Below, one piece after another: positions 1 to 8,883 of a stretch of 64,000 nt of DNA. The stretch spans positions 113,248 through 177,247 of the forward strand of contig JADLEQ010000048.1 of assembly GCA_020846005.1 (NCBI GenBank), written 5' to 3'. The translations under genes were made by a program, and so were the position numbers. This DNA comes from Polyangiaceae bacterium. GTDB taxonomy: Bacteria; Myxococcota_A; Polyangia; Polyangiales; Polyangiaceae. The first letter of the stretch is position 1. The number at the start of each line of letters is the position of its first letter. Below the pieces are notes generated by a model, which was given only the letters and a program-made list of their open reading frames with translations, was not told the origin of the DNA and made no database searches.

Positions 1-896
1 TGCTCACCGACTACGACATGCCGCGGATGACGGGCTTCGAGTTGGTCGTGGCGCTCCGCCGCCAGCCGGCGACGCGGGACCTCCCCATCGTGATGCTCAC
101 CGCGCGCGACACGCGGCGCGATCAGGCGCAGATGCGCGCCGCGGGGCTCACGAGCTATCTCGTCAAGCCCTTTGGGACCGATAAGTGCATCGCCATCGTC
201 GAGCGGGTGCTCGCCGAGACGCGGCTCGCTCGTTACAAGGAGGCGTCCCGCCTGTACATCAGCGAGGGGGCCGTCCGTGCGGCCGAGGAGCTCTCCCGCG
301 CGGGGACGCTCGGCGAGGTGCGCGCGCGGGAGGTGGACGCGACGCTCCTCTTCTCGGACATCTCCGGCTTCACCGCGATGAGCACGAGGATGAGCCCGGC
401 CGAGGTCGTCGCGGTGCTGAACGCGTCGTTCGACGCCTTGTGCATCGTGATCAAGCAGCACGGTGGCGACATCGACAAGTTCATCGGCGACGCGATCATG
501 GCCGTGTTCGAGGCGCGCCCCGAGCTCGACGAGCCTCACGCGCTCCGCGCGGCGCGGGCGGCGTGGGGGATGCAGCGCGCCCTGGACGACTTCAACGCGG
601 GGCGGGAGAGCCCCCTCGTGATGCGGATCGGGCTCAACTCGGGCCCCATCGTCCGGGGCGACATCGGCTCCCGGTTCGTCCGCCGCGACTACACCTGCAT
701 CGGGGACGTGGTGAACCGAGCGCAGCGGCACGAGTCGAAGTGCCCGCTCGGGGGCGTCCTGCTCAGCGCCGACACCCATGCCCGGATCGCGGACCACGTC
801 GTCGTCGAGGAGATGACGGGAATCACGCTCAAGGGTATCGATCACCCGGTGAGCGCGTACGTGTTGAGAGGTCTCCGCGAGGAGGGCCCGTCGTGA
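1..896 (+). CDS. Response regulator fused to class III adenylate cyclase, 5'-truncated by the window edge
   Basis: The visible part reads in frame from base 3. It opens inside a receiver domain: the acidic residue before the DMPRMTG motif (codon at 9-11) is the expected phosphoacceptor, and a conserved VKPFG motif follows. A class III nucleotide cyclase domain occupies the rest. The two metal-binding aspartates lie in FSDISGFT and FIGDAIMAVF, the DKFIGD lysine fits adenine recognition, and VNRAQR supplies the transition-state Asn/Arg pair. All catalytic positions look intact, so phosphorylation-controlled cAMP synthesis in the cytoplasm is likely. The stop overlaps the next start (GTG at 893), so it heads or continues an operon with cheB. 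The N-terminus lies outside the window. Confidence 0.9.
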   Translation, partial: LTDYDMPRMTGFELVVALRRQPATRDLPIVMLTARDTRRDQAQMRAAGLTSYLVKPFGTDKCIAIVERVLAETRLARYKEASRLYISEGAVRAAEELSRAGTLGEVRAREVDATLLFSDISGFTAMSTRMSPAEVVAVLNASFDALCIVIKQHGGDIDKFIGDAIMAVFEARPELDEPHALRAARAAWGMQRALDDFNAGRESPLVMRIGLNSGPIVRGDIGSRFVRRDYTCIGDVVNRAQRHESKCPLGGVLLSADTHARIADHVVVEEMTGITLKGIDHPVSAYVLRGLREEGPS

Positions 897-1537
897 GGTG
901 GGTCCAGCGCGTCGCGCTGCCGGGCGTGGTGGCGAGCGTGGTCGCCGGGGCGGCCGTCGCCGGGTCGCCGGAGGAGAGCCGCTACCCCTACGATCCGGCC
1001 TGCCCGTGGGGACGCGTCGCGAACGGCAAGGGCATGCTGGTGCGCTGCCTGGAGGAGCGCGAGGCGCGCCTCGTGCTCGGCGCCGCGAGCGCTCGTCCCC
1101 CGCAGTCCGCGGCGGCGCACTCCGCGTCGTCGTCGTCGCCGCCGGCAGGCTCCGCTCCGCCTGCGACGTCTTCGAGCGCTCCCGCGGATCCCCCGCCGCC
1201 CGACCCGCCGAGCGCGGTGCGCGTCGCGACGCTCACGGTGACGGCCGATCAAGGCGGCCTCCCGGCAGCGGAGCGCCATCTGCGCGGAGCCCGCAAGGTC
1301 TTCGCGCGCTGCGTCGAGCAGCATGGTGGCGTCGAGGGAGCCTCGGCCGAGATCAGCCTCCGCTTCCTGGTGCGGGCGCGGGGCCGCGCCGAGGGCGTCA
1401 GCGTGGCGCGCCGGCGCGGGCTCCGCGCGGAGGCCGCCCGCTGCATCGCCGAGGCGCTCGATCGCCGGTGGGTCGGGCAGCCGGAGGAGCCCATCACCGG
1501 CGCGACGCTCGTCCTGGGCTTCGCGAGGGATCGTTGA
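893..1537 (+). CDS. Secreted protein with AgmX/TonB-C-like C-terminal domain
   Basis: 214 aa from GTG at 893, which overlaps the preceding stop by 4 bases. Residues 1-25 are a signal-like hydrophobic segment (WVQRVALPGVVASVVAGAA), followed by a low-complexity Ser/Pro/Ala linker around residues 70-110. The last 100 residues match the pattern of myxobacterial AgmX/PglI-type C-terminal domains: a Cys after a helix (FARCVEQHG), a strand with LRFLV, a glycine turn, a second Cys (ARCIAEALDRRWV) and a terminal LVLGF strand. These domains are TonB-C-like in shape and of unknown biochemical role. Placement between a cyclase and cheB suggests an envelope partner of that signalling operon. The domain call is by pattern only. 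Confidence 0.6.
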   Translation: MRWVQRVALPGVVASVVAGAAVAGSPEESRYPYDPACPWGRVANGKGMLVRCLEEREARLVLGAASARPPQSAAAHSASSSSPPAGSAPPATSSSAPADPPPPDPPSAVRVATLTVTADQGGLPAAERHLRGARKVFARCVEQHGGVEGASAEISLRFLVRARGRAEGVSVARRRGLRAEAARCIAEALDRRWVGQPEEPITGATLVLGFARDR

Positions 1538-2598
1538 GCTCACCGATCCGTGTCTTGATCGCGGACGACTCGGCGTTCATGCGCGCGGCGGTCGCGCGGC
1601 TGCTCGAACCCGACTCGCGCTTCACGGTCGTCGGGCAGGCGAAGGATGGTCTCGAGGCGGTGCGGCTCGCCGACGACCTCCGCCCCGACGTGGTCACCAT
1701 GGACTTCAACATGCCGGGACTCGACGGCGCGGAGGCGACGCGGCGAATCGTGGCGCGCGCGCCGACACCGATCGTGATGCTGAGCGCCCACACGCGCGAG
1801 GGCGCCGCCGAGACGCTGGCGGCGCTCGCCGCGGGGGCGGTCGACTTCGTGGCGAAGCCGGACGGCGAGGTGACGACCACCCTCGGCGAGGTCCGCGACG
1901 AGCTCCTCGGGAAGCTGATCGCCGCCGCGATGGCCAACGTCGCGGGCGTCCCCGCGCCCCAGGCGGGCGCGGCCCAAGCGGCGATCGCCGGAGCCGTCGA
2001 CACGAGCCGCCGCGGAGCCGTGGCGGCGCGCCCGATGCCGCCGGGGCTCCGCGTCGTCGTCGTCGCGTCCTCGACCGGCGGGCCCCAGGCGCTCGCGCGT
2101 GTGCTGCCGCGACTCGGCCTGAGCGGCTCCGCGCTGCTCGTCGTGCAGCACATGCCGGAGGGCTTCACGGCCGCGCTGGCGACCCAGCTCGCCGAGCTGA
2201 CGCGGTTCGCCGTGCGTGAGGCTGCGGCGGGCGACGTGCTCGCGCCGGGGGTCGCGCTCGTCGCCCCCGGCGGGCGGCACCTCGCGCTCGAGCAAGGCCG
2301 CGTCGCGCTCTCGGTCGCGCCGCCCGTGCACGGCGTCCGTCCCGCGGCCGACGTGACGCTCCGCTCGGTCGCGCAGGCGTTCGGCGCGCGGTCGGTGGGC
2401 GTCGTCCTCACGGGCATGGGGCGCGACGGTGCGCTGGGCCTCGCGGCCATCAAGGCGGCCGGGGGCCGGACGCTGGCGCAGGACAAGGCCTCGTCCCTCG
2501 TGTACGGCATGCCGAAGGCGGCCGCCGAGCTCGGGGTCGTGGACGAGGTCGTGCCCCTGGATCGGATGGGGGACGCGATCGAGCGCGCGGTCCGCTGA
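1534..2598 (+). CDS. cheB: CheB-type chemotaxis response regulator protein-glutamate methylesterase
   Basis: 354 aa. The start is TTG at 1534, overlapping the previous stop; it is preferred because the protein then begins SSPIRVLIADDSAFMR, the normal receiver-domain start. The receiver spans about residues 4-125 with phosphoacceptor Asp in VVTMDFNMPG. The methylesterase domain spans about 170-350, with the catalytic triad visible as Ser near residue 180 (ASSTGGPQ), His in VQHMPEGF and Asp in LTGMGRDGA. It removes methyl groups from, or deamidates, chemoreceptor glutamates. No cheA, cheR or receptor gene lies downstream, so its partners are upstream of the window or elsewhere. It overlaps the next gene by one base (TGATG). 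Confidence 0.95.
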   Translation: MSSPIRVLIADDSAFMRAAVARLLEPDSRFTVVGQAKDGLEAVRLADDLRPDVVTMDFNMPGLDGAEATRRIVARAPTPIVMLSAHTREGAAETLAALAAGAVDFVAKPDGEVTTTLGEVRDELLGKLIAAAMANVAGVPAPQAGAAQAAIAGAVDTSRRGAVAARPMPPGLRVVVVASSTGGPQALARVLPRLGLSGSALLVVQHMPEGFTAALATQLAELTRFAVREAAAGDVLAPGVALVAPGGRHLALEQGRVALSVAPPVHGVRPAADVTLRSVAQAFGARSVGVVLTGMGRDGALGLAAIKAAGGRTLAQDKASSLVYGMPKAAAELGVVDEVVPLDRMGDAIERAVR

Positions 2599-4490
2599 TG
2601 ACACCCCACGCAGCCGTCACGGGCGAGGCGCCCCCCCGGGCTCCGGCGACGCCTCTCGAGGAGCTCTACCGTGCCCGGGCGACCCGGTTCGAGGCCGAGG
2701 CAGCGCGGCTCGGCGCGCGCTCGCGTGGCGTCTCGCACCTGCGCGGCGCGGCGTTCCTCGTGGCGGGCCTGGGCGGGCTCTGGGGCGTCCTCGGCGGGCC
2801 CCGGGGCGCCGCGCTGGCGGTGGTCGCCGCGGGGCTGGTCGCGTTCCTCGGCCTGGTGGTCGCCCACGCGCGCGTGATCGCGCTCGAGGACACCGCTCGG
2901 CGGTGGGCGCGCGTGAACGAAGAGGCGCAGCTCCGGTTGTCCGGTCGCTTCTCCGAGCTCCCGCGGGACGGCGCCCGGTTCCTCTCGGCGCGCCACGCGT
3001 ACGCGAGCGATCTCGATCTGTTCGGGCCCGCCTCGGTGTTCCAGCGCGTCAGCGTGGCGCGCACGCGGTGGGGCGAGGACACGCTCGCCGACTGGCTCCT
3101 CGGGCCCGCCGAACCGCAGGCGATCGTTCGCCGCCAGGCCGCCGTGCGCGCGTTCGCGCCCCGCCTCGATCTTCGGCAGGAGATCGAGGCGCTGGGCCTC
3201 GAGCTGCGCGAGCTGCGACCGCGCGGGACCTCCGGCGCCGCGCCCGTCGTGGAGCCATCGGATCCAGAGGCGATGCTCGGCTGGGCGGAGGGGAAGCCGG
3301 AGCTCGCGGGGCGGCCGCTCCTGCTCGTGGCGGCCCGAGGCTTGCCCTTGTGGACGGTCGCCGTCGCCGTCGCGGTGGGCGTGGCCGACGCGCCGCTCTA
3401 CGCGCTGCTGGTCCCGCTCGCGCTCGCGATCGGGGTCGACCTCCGCACGCGCGCGGCGACTCATCGGGCGTTCCAGGCCGTCACCGCCGGCGAGGGCGCC
3501 CTCGCGCGCCACCAGGCGGCGCTCGCCGCCGTCGAGCGCGCGACGCTCGATCCGGAGATCCACGCGGCCCTCGGCGACCCGCTGGCTGGAGGCGCGGCGC
3601 GGCCGTCCGAGGCGCTCCGCGCGCTGCGGCGCGCCGTGGGGTGGCTCGCGCTCCGCGAGAACGCGCTCTTGCACCCGGTCGTCAACGCGTTCCTGCTCTG
3701 GGATCTGAACTGGGCGCTGGCGCTCGACGGCTGGCGCGGTCGGTACGGCGCTGCGGCGCGCGGCTGGTTCCGCGCGCTCGGCGAGCTCGAGGCGCTGTCG
3801 TCGTTCGCCGCGCTCCACCACGACGAGCCCGAGTGGACGTTCCTGGAGCTCGGCGCCGACGGCGAGCCGCTCGAGGCGCTCGGCGTGTCGCACCCGCTGC
3901 TCCCGGGCGGCGCGCGCGTCGGCAACGACGTCTCGCTGTCGGGCCCGGGCACCGCCCTCCTCGTGACCGGGTCGAACATGAGCGGCAAGAGCACGCTCCT
4001 CCGCGCCGTGGGGCTCGCCGTGGTGCTCGGGCTGGCGGGGGCTCCGGTGTGCGCGCGACGGCTGCGGCTCGGCCCGGTCGCGCTCCGCACGAGCATGCGA
4101 GTCTCCGACTCTCTCGCCCAGGGCGCCAGCCACTTCTACGTCGAGGTGAGCCGACTCGCGTACGTGCTCGCGGGGACCCGGCAGCCGACCCGACTCCTCT
4201 TCCTGCTGGACGAGATCCTACACGGCACGAACTCTCGGGAGCGGCAGATCGGCGGGCGCTGGGTCATCGCAGAGCTCGTCCGGCAGGGCGCGCTCGGGCT
4301 CGTGTCGACCCACGACATGGGCCTGGTCGAGCTGCCGCCGGAGGTCGCCCCCGCGGTCCGGATCGTCCACTTCCGCGAGGCCGTCACCGACGGCGTGATG
4401 ACCTTCGACTACCGACTGCGGGACGGTCCGGTGACGGAGGGCAACGCGCTCCGGCTGATGCGCGCGCTCGGCCTCGCCGTCCCGGAGTGA
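2598..4490 (+). CDS. MutS-family ATPase with membrane segments
   Basis: 630 aa, ATG at 2598 inside the cheB stop. The C-terminal third is a MutS-type ABC ATPase: Walker A TGSNMSGKST near residues 456-466, Walker B FLLDEILHGTNS near 532-545, and the VSTHD His switch. The mismatch-recognition domain of MutS1 is absent. The N-terminus carries a hydrophobic hairpin (about residues 49-65 and 70-92) and a second hydrophobic pair lies near 240-280, so it is probably membrane-anchored with the ATPase in the cytoplasm. Such MutS-related proteins are found in several phyla without an assigned function. It should not be called mismatch repair MutS. It is the last gene of the 1-4490 operon. Confidence 0.85.
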   Translation: MTPHAAVTGEAPPRAPATPLEELYRARATRFEAEAARLGARSRGVSHLRGAAFLVAGLGGLWGVLGGPRGAALAVVAAGLVAFLGLVVAHARVIALEDTARRWARVNEEAQLRLSGRFSELPRDGARFLSARHAYASDLDLFGPASVFQRVSVARTRWGEDTLADWLLGPAEPQAIVRRQAAVRAFAPRLDLRQEIEALGLELRELRPRGTSGAAPVVEPSDPEAMLGWAEGKPELAGRPLLLVAARGLPLWTVAVAVAVGVADAPLYALLVPLALAIGVDLRTRAATHRAFQAVTAGEGALARHQAALAAVERATLDPEIHAALGDPLAGGAARPSEALRALRRAVGWLALRENALLHPVVNAFLLWDLNWALALDGWRGRYGAAARGWFRALGELEALSSFAALHHDEPEWTFLELGADGEPLEALGVSHPLLPGGARVGNDVSLSGPGTALLVTGSNMSGKSTLLRAVGLAVVLGLAGAPVCARRLRLGPVALRTSMRVSDSLAQGASHFYVEVSRLAYVLAGTRQPTRLLFLLDEILHGTNSRERQIGGRWVIAELVRQGALGLVSTHDMGLVELPPEVAPAVRIVHFREAVTDGVMTFDYRLRDGPVTEGNALRLMRALGLAVPE

Positions 4491-4559
4491 GGCTCGCCGC
4501 GGGGCGCTGGGTGCGCTGGCGGCTTGCGACCCGAGGCCCGATCGGCCTAGAGGCGCGCC

Positions 4560-5780
4560 GTGTCCCGCGCGGAGACCTCACCCAGCGCCGAGGCAGTCCT
4601 CACCTTCCTCGAGAGCGCCGGTCATCGCTCGGAGGCGGAGCACTACCTCGAGGTCTTCCGCGATCTCCCCCGCGAGAGCTTCGCCATCATCGGCGTGGAG
4701 TCTGCGGTCGTCGGCCACGCGCTCGACTCGATCGGCGAGCAGCTCCGCTTCCTGGCCGAGCTCGGGCTGGTGGCTCCGATCGTCGTCGGGCTGTTCGACC
4801 CGGCGGGGTCCGAGCGCGCCGCCCAGCGCCTCGCCCGCCGCCTCCCGCGGCTCGGGGTCGCGATCGAGCGCGTCGAGCCCGTGAGCGCGGCGACGGCGGG
4901 CGGCCTCCGGTCGCTCCTCGTCGCCGGTCGCTTCCCGCTCCTCCGCTTCGGTGCGGAGCTGCCCGCCGAGGACCGCTTCGACCGCCTCGCGGAGATCGCG
5001 GTCGCGCTCGGGTCGCGCAAGCTCGTGCTGTGCCGCCGGCGCGGAGGCCTGGGGCCGCGCGTCGAGCGGTCGATCGAGCTGCTCCCGGGCCACCTGGTCG
5101 ACGCGAGCGCCGGCGGACTCTCGGTGATCAACCTGCGAGCCGACCGCGTGGCGCTCGAGGCGTCGCGGCTGCTGCACCGGGAGGACGCGGCGCTCCTCGG
5201 CCACCTCGCGCGGTTCCTCGATCGCGCGGCGCCGCGGCCACTGGTCGTCAACGTCGCCGCGCCCTTCGATCTGCTGAAGGAGCTGTTCACCGTCCGAGGC
5301 GCCGGGACGCTGGTGAAGGCCGGCGCCGAGATCGAGCGCTGCTCCGGGTGGGCGGCGGTCGACGCGCCGCGCGTCCGCGCGCTCATCGAGGCCAGCTTCG
5401 GGCGGCCGCTCCGGTCGGACTACTTCGAGCGCGCGCCGCTCGCCGTCTACCTCGAGCGCGCGTACCGCGGCGTCGCCGTGGTGGAGGAGGGGCGGGTAGC
5501 ACCCTATCTCGCGAAGTTCGCCGTCGAGCCGTTCGCGCGAGGCGAAGGGCTGGGAGCGGATCTCTGGCTGGCGCTCACGCGGGAGCACCCGACCCTCTTC
5601 TGGCGGACGCGCGCCGACAACCCGGTGGCGACCTGGTACCAGTCGGTCTGTCATGGGATGCAGCGGGGGGCGCGCTGGCACGTCTACTGGCGCGGGCTCC
5701 CGCCGACGGCCATCGAGCAGGCGATCGAGGAGGCGATCGCGCTCCCCGACGACTTCCTGCTGGCGCCCGGGGCGGCGTGA
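4560..5780 (+). CDS. N-acetylglutamate synthase with vertebrate-type (DUF619) acetyltransferase domain
   Basis: 406 aa, GTG at 4560; TAGAGG lies exactly 6 bases before the start. Residues 1 to about 235 look like a degenerate amino-acid kinase fold without kinase motifs. Residues about 240-400 match the acetyltransferase domain of vertebrate NAGS and Xanthomonas-type NAGS/K: FTVRGAGTLVKAG, IEASFGRPLRSDYF, APYLAKFAVEPFARGEG and the late LFWRTRADNPVATWY. It would make N-acetylglutamate from glutamate and acetyl-CoA, the first step of arginine synthesis. No other arg gene is nearby. The acetyltransferase call is firm; residual kinase activity looks unlikely. Confidence 0.85.
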   Translation: MSRAETSPSAEAVLTFLESAGHRSEAEHYLEVFRDLPRESFAIIGVESAVVGHALDSIGEQLRFLAELGLVAPIVVGLFDPAGSERAAQRLARRLPRLGVAIERVEPVSAATAGGLRSLLVAGRFPLLRFGAELPAEDRFDRLAEIAVALGSRKLVLCRRRGGLGPRVERSIELLPGHLVDASAGGLSVINLRADRVALEASRLLHREDAALLGHLARFLDRAAPRPLVVNVAAPFDLLKELFTVRGAGTLVKAGAEIERCSGWAAVDAPRVRALIEASFGRPLRSDYFERAPLAVYLERAYRGVAVVEEGRVAPYLAKFAVEPFARGEGLGADLWLALTREHPTLFWRTRADNPVATWYQSVCHGMQRGARWHVYWRGLPPTAIEQAIEEAIALPDDFLLAPGAA

Positions 5781-5831
5781 GGTGACGGAGCCGGGCGCGG
5801 GGCCCCCGCGGCGCCAGGCGGCCGCCCGCAG

Positions 5832-6374
5832 CTACCCGGGCGCGGGGGCAGGCGCGCCCGCCGCGGCGCGGAGGTCGATCCGGAGGGTGACGCGGTCCTC
5901 CACCTCGAGCGCGCCGAGCAGCGCCCGGTAGGGGCGGATCCCCCAGCGCGACGGCGTGAGCTCGACGCGCGCTAGCGCTCGCCCATCGAGCACCCGCACG
6001 GCGAGCTCCAGCGGGTGTCGCTCGCCGCACAGCGTCAGCTCGCCCGTCACCCGCCCCGGCCCTCGGTCCCACGTGCCCTCGTAGGAGATCCGCGGCCAGC
6101 GAGCCGACCCCAGCACGTCACGGTTGAGGTTCTTCTCGATGTCCGCCCGGTCGCGCGCCCCGAGCGCCGCGGTGTCGACACGCTCGGCCGCGTCGATCGC
6201 GCCCGTCACCCGGAGGCTCGCCGCGTCCGCGTGCGCGGTGACACGGTCACCCTCCAGGCGGACCTCGAAGGACTCCACCCGGAGCAGGAGATCGTGCCCG
6301 ACCCGCGCGAGGAGCCCCCGGCGTCGGGTGAGCACCTCAATCCGGCCGTCCGCCGGCCCCACCGTCCAGCTCAC
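5832..6374 (-). CDS. YceI-like family protein
   Basis: 180 aa, GTG at 6374. The single domain follows the YceI plan: an opening WTVGPADGRIEVLTR strand, LLARVGHDLLLRVESFEVRLEG, an RADIEKNLNRDVLGSARWP segment (compare the usual helix ending in F/YP), a GELTLCGERHPLEL strand and a final VTLRIDLR strand. YceI proteins form a lipocalin-like barrel that can hold a polyisoprenoid or other lipid. Unlike E. coli YceI there is no signal peptide, so it is predicted cytoplasmic. It converges on the NAG synthase gene and its ligand is unknown. Confidence 0.75.
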   Translation of the reverse strand: MSWTVGPADGRIEVLTRRRGLLARVGHDLLLRVESFEVRLEGDRVTAHADAASLRVTGAIDAAERVDTAALGARDRADIEKNLNRDVLGSARWPRISYEGTWDRGPGRVTGELTLCGERHPLELAVRVLDGRALARVELTPSRWGIRPYRALLGALEVEDRVTLRIDLRAAAGAPAPAPG

Positions 6375-6447
6375 AGGTGAGCCCCGGAGGTGGTCCTACC
6401 TCGGGCCCACGGCCCGAGGCGCGGGTGTGGAGACCGGACGGCTCGGC

Positions 6448-6476
6448 TTGCGGGGGCAGCCACGGACCGGTACCTT
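6448..6476 (+). promoter_or_regulatory. Candidate sigma-70-type promoter for the FHA-GGDEF gene
   Basis: TTGCGG at 6448-6453 and TACCTT at 6471-6476 are separated by 17 bases. Predicted transcription start is about 6483, giving a leader of roughly 108 bases before GTG 6591. The same TTGCnn-N17-TAnnnT arrangement occurs before several other genes here. Confidence 0.35.
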
Positions 6477-6590
6477 ACCCCGATGCGACCGCCGATGGCC
6501 ACCGCCAGCGGGTCGGCCAGCTGGCACCGCGTGCTCGGCTCGGTCGGCAGCGGCCGCGTGGCTTGATGCGGTGCGGCGCCCTGGGGTTCT

Positions 6591-7484
<894 letters not shown>

Positions 7485-7524
7485 GGCCCGCCCCCGAGCG
7501 GACGACTCGCCCGACCCCGCGCGC

Positions 7525-8883
7525 ATGACCTTCAGCGAGATCCCGCCTCCTCCGGAGGAGCGCCCCGGTGAGGACCTGCCGTTCCTCCGCGTGCGGCCGC
7601 CGGGGCCGCTCAGCCGGACGTGGCGGTTGCGCGCGTCGACCTGCCTGGCGCCGATGGGCGCCGCGCCCTCGGACGACGGCCCGGGCGCCTGTCGCGCCGC
7701 CGGGTCGCTGGTCCTGGCGCGCGGCCTCGGCTGCAACGTCGTCGACGTGGACGGCAACCGCTTCGTGGACCTCGCAGCGGGGTTCGGGTCGCTCCTGCTC
7801 GGTCACGCGCCTGCGGCGGTGTCCCGCGCCGTCGAGCTGCAGGCGGCGCGGCTCTGGCAGGCGATGGGTGACGTCCACGCGTCCGACGCCAAGATCGGCC
7901 TGGCCGCTCGCCTCGCTGAGCTGCACCCCGAGCGCGGCGCGCAGGTGATCCTCGGGCAGTCCGGCGCGGACGCCATCACCGCCGCGATCAAGACGGCGGC
8001 GCTCGCCACGGGGCGCCCGGGCGTGCTGGGCTTCGAGGGGAGCTACCACGGGCTCGGCTACGCGCCGCTGGCGGTGAGCTCGTTCCGCCCCGGGTATCGG
8101 GCGCCGTTCGCTGCGCAGCTGAGCCCCCACGTGCGCTTCCTGCCGTTCCCGGCCAGCGCCGCCGGCGCCGCGTTCGTCTTGGAGCGCGCGCGCGTCGAGC
8201 TCGCGCGAGGCGATGTGGGCGCCATCGTCGTCGAGCCGATCCTCGGGCGGGGCGGCTGCGTCGTGCCGCCGCCGGGGTTCCTGAGCACGCTCGGCGCCGA
8301 GGCGCGAGCCGCGGGCGCGCTGGTCATCGCCGACGAGATCTGGACGGGGCTCGGCCGCTCCGGCGCCTGGCTCGCGAGCGTCGACGCCGGGCTCACGCCG
8401 GAGCTGGTGTGTCTGGGCAAGGGCCTCGGCGGCGGGCTCCCCATCAGCGCGTGCGTCGGCGCGCCCGGAGTCATGGCGGCGTGGCGCCGCCGGCCCGAGG
8501 TGGTGCACACCTCCACGTTTGCCGGCGCTCCCCTGGCGTGCGCGGCGGCGCTCGCGACGCTCGACACGCTCTCTCGCGGGGGCGTGGTCACGCAGGCGCG
8601 GGGGCGCGGCGATCACGCGCTCGCGGAGCTCCGGGCGGCCGTGGGCGGCGCCCCGGGGGTCCGAGAGATCCGCGGCGCGGGCTGGATGATCGGCGTGGAC
8701 CTCGGCGACGTCCCGGGCGCCGCGGCGCGCCTGGCGTCTCGGCTGCTCGAGGCCGGCTATCTCACCTCGACCGGCGGAGGTGAGCGCGAGGTGCTGGTGC
8801 TCACGCCGCCGCTGACGCTGCCGGAGGAGCTGTTCTCCGCGTTCGTGCGCGCGCTCGGGGATGCGCTATCCGGCCGCCCGTGA
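7525..8883 (+). CDS. Class III (PLP-dependent) aminotransferase
   Basis: 452 aa from ATG 7525 (longer in-frame starts exist but fall inside the GGDEF gene). It is a fold-type I class III aminotransferase: substrate-site region DVDGNRFVDLAAGFGS, PLP phosphate region GQSGADAITAAIK, cofactor-binding Asp in VIADEIWTGLGR, and Schiff-base lysine near residue 299 in CLGKGLGGGLP. Relatives transfer amino groups between terminal amines or beta/gamma-amino acids and 2-oxo acids. Its stop overlaps the LuxE-like start by 4 bases (GTGA), so it is translationally coupled to an acyl-activating/acyl-reducing pair. I infer that it aminates the aldehyde made by that pair. Substrate is not readable from the sequence. 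Confidence 0.9.
   Translation: MTFSEIPPPPEERPGEDLPFLRVRPPGPLSRTWRLRASTCLAPMGAAPSDDGPGACRAAGSLVLARGLGCNVVDVDGNRFVDLAAGFGSLLLGHAPAAVSRAVELQAARLWQAMGDVHASDAKIGLAARLAELHPERGAQVILGQSGADAITAAIKTAALATGRPGVLGFEGSYHGLGYAPLAVSSFRPGYRAPFAAQLSPHVRFLPFPASAAGAAFVLERARVELARGDVGAIVVEPILGRGGCVVPPPGFLSTLGAEARAAGALVIADEIWTGLGRSGAWLASVDAGLTPELVCLGKGLGGGLPISACVGAPGVMAAWRRRPEVVHTSTFAGAPLACAAALATLDTLSRGGVVTQARGRGDHALAELRAAVGGAPGVREIRGAGWMIGVDLGDVPGAAARLASRLLEAGYLTSTGGGEREVLVLTPPLTLPEELFSAFVRALGDALSGRP

Noticed and set aside
2598..4490. DNA mismatch repair gene mutS
   Set aside because: Only the ATPase domain is MutS-like; the mismatch-recognition domain is missing and hydrophobic segments are present.
2429..5785. 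A 1118-codon plus-strand open frame over the MutS-like and NAG synthase genes
   Set aside because: Both underlying genes have intact family motifs in other frames; this one has none.
5796..5810. Seven-bp inverted repeat between the NAG synthase and YceI-like genes
   Set aside because: A one-base loop and a short stem of pure GC make it too weak to call a terminator.
6535..6552. TGGCACCGCGTGCTC as a sigma-54 site before the FHA-GGDEF gene
   Set aside because: The GC element lies two bases too close to the GG element; spacing is strict for sigma-54 promoters.
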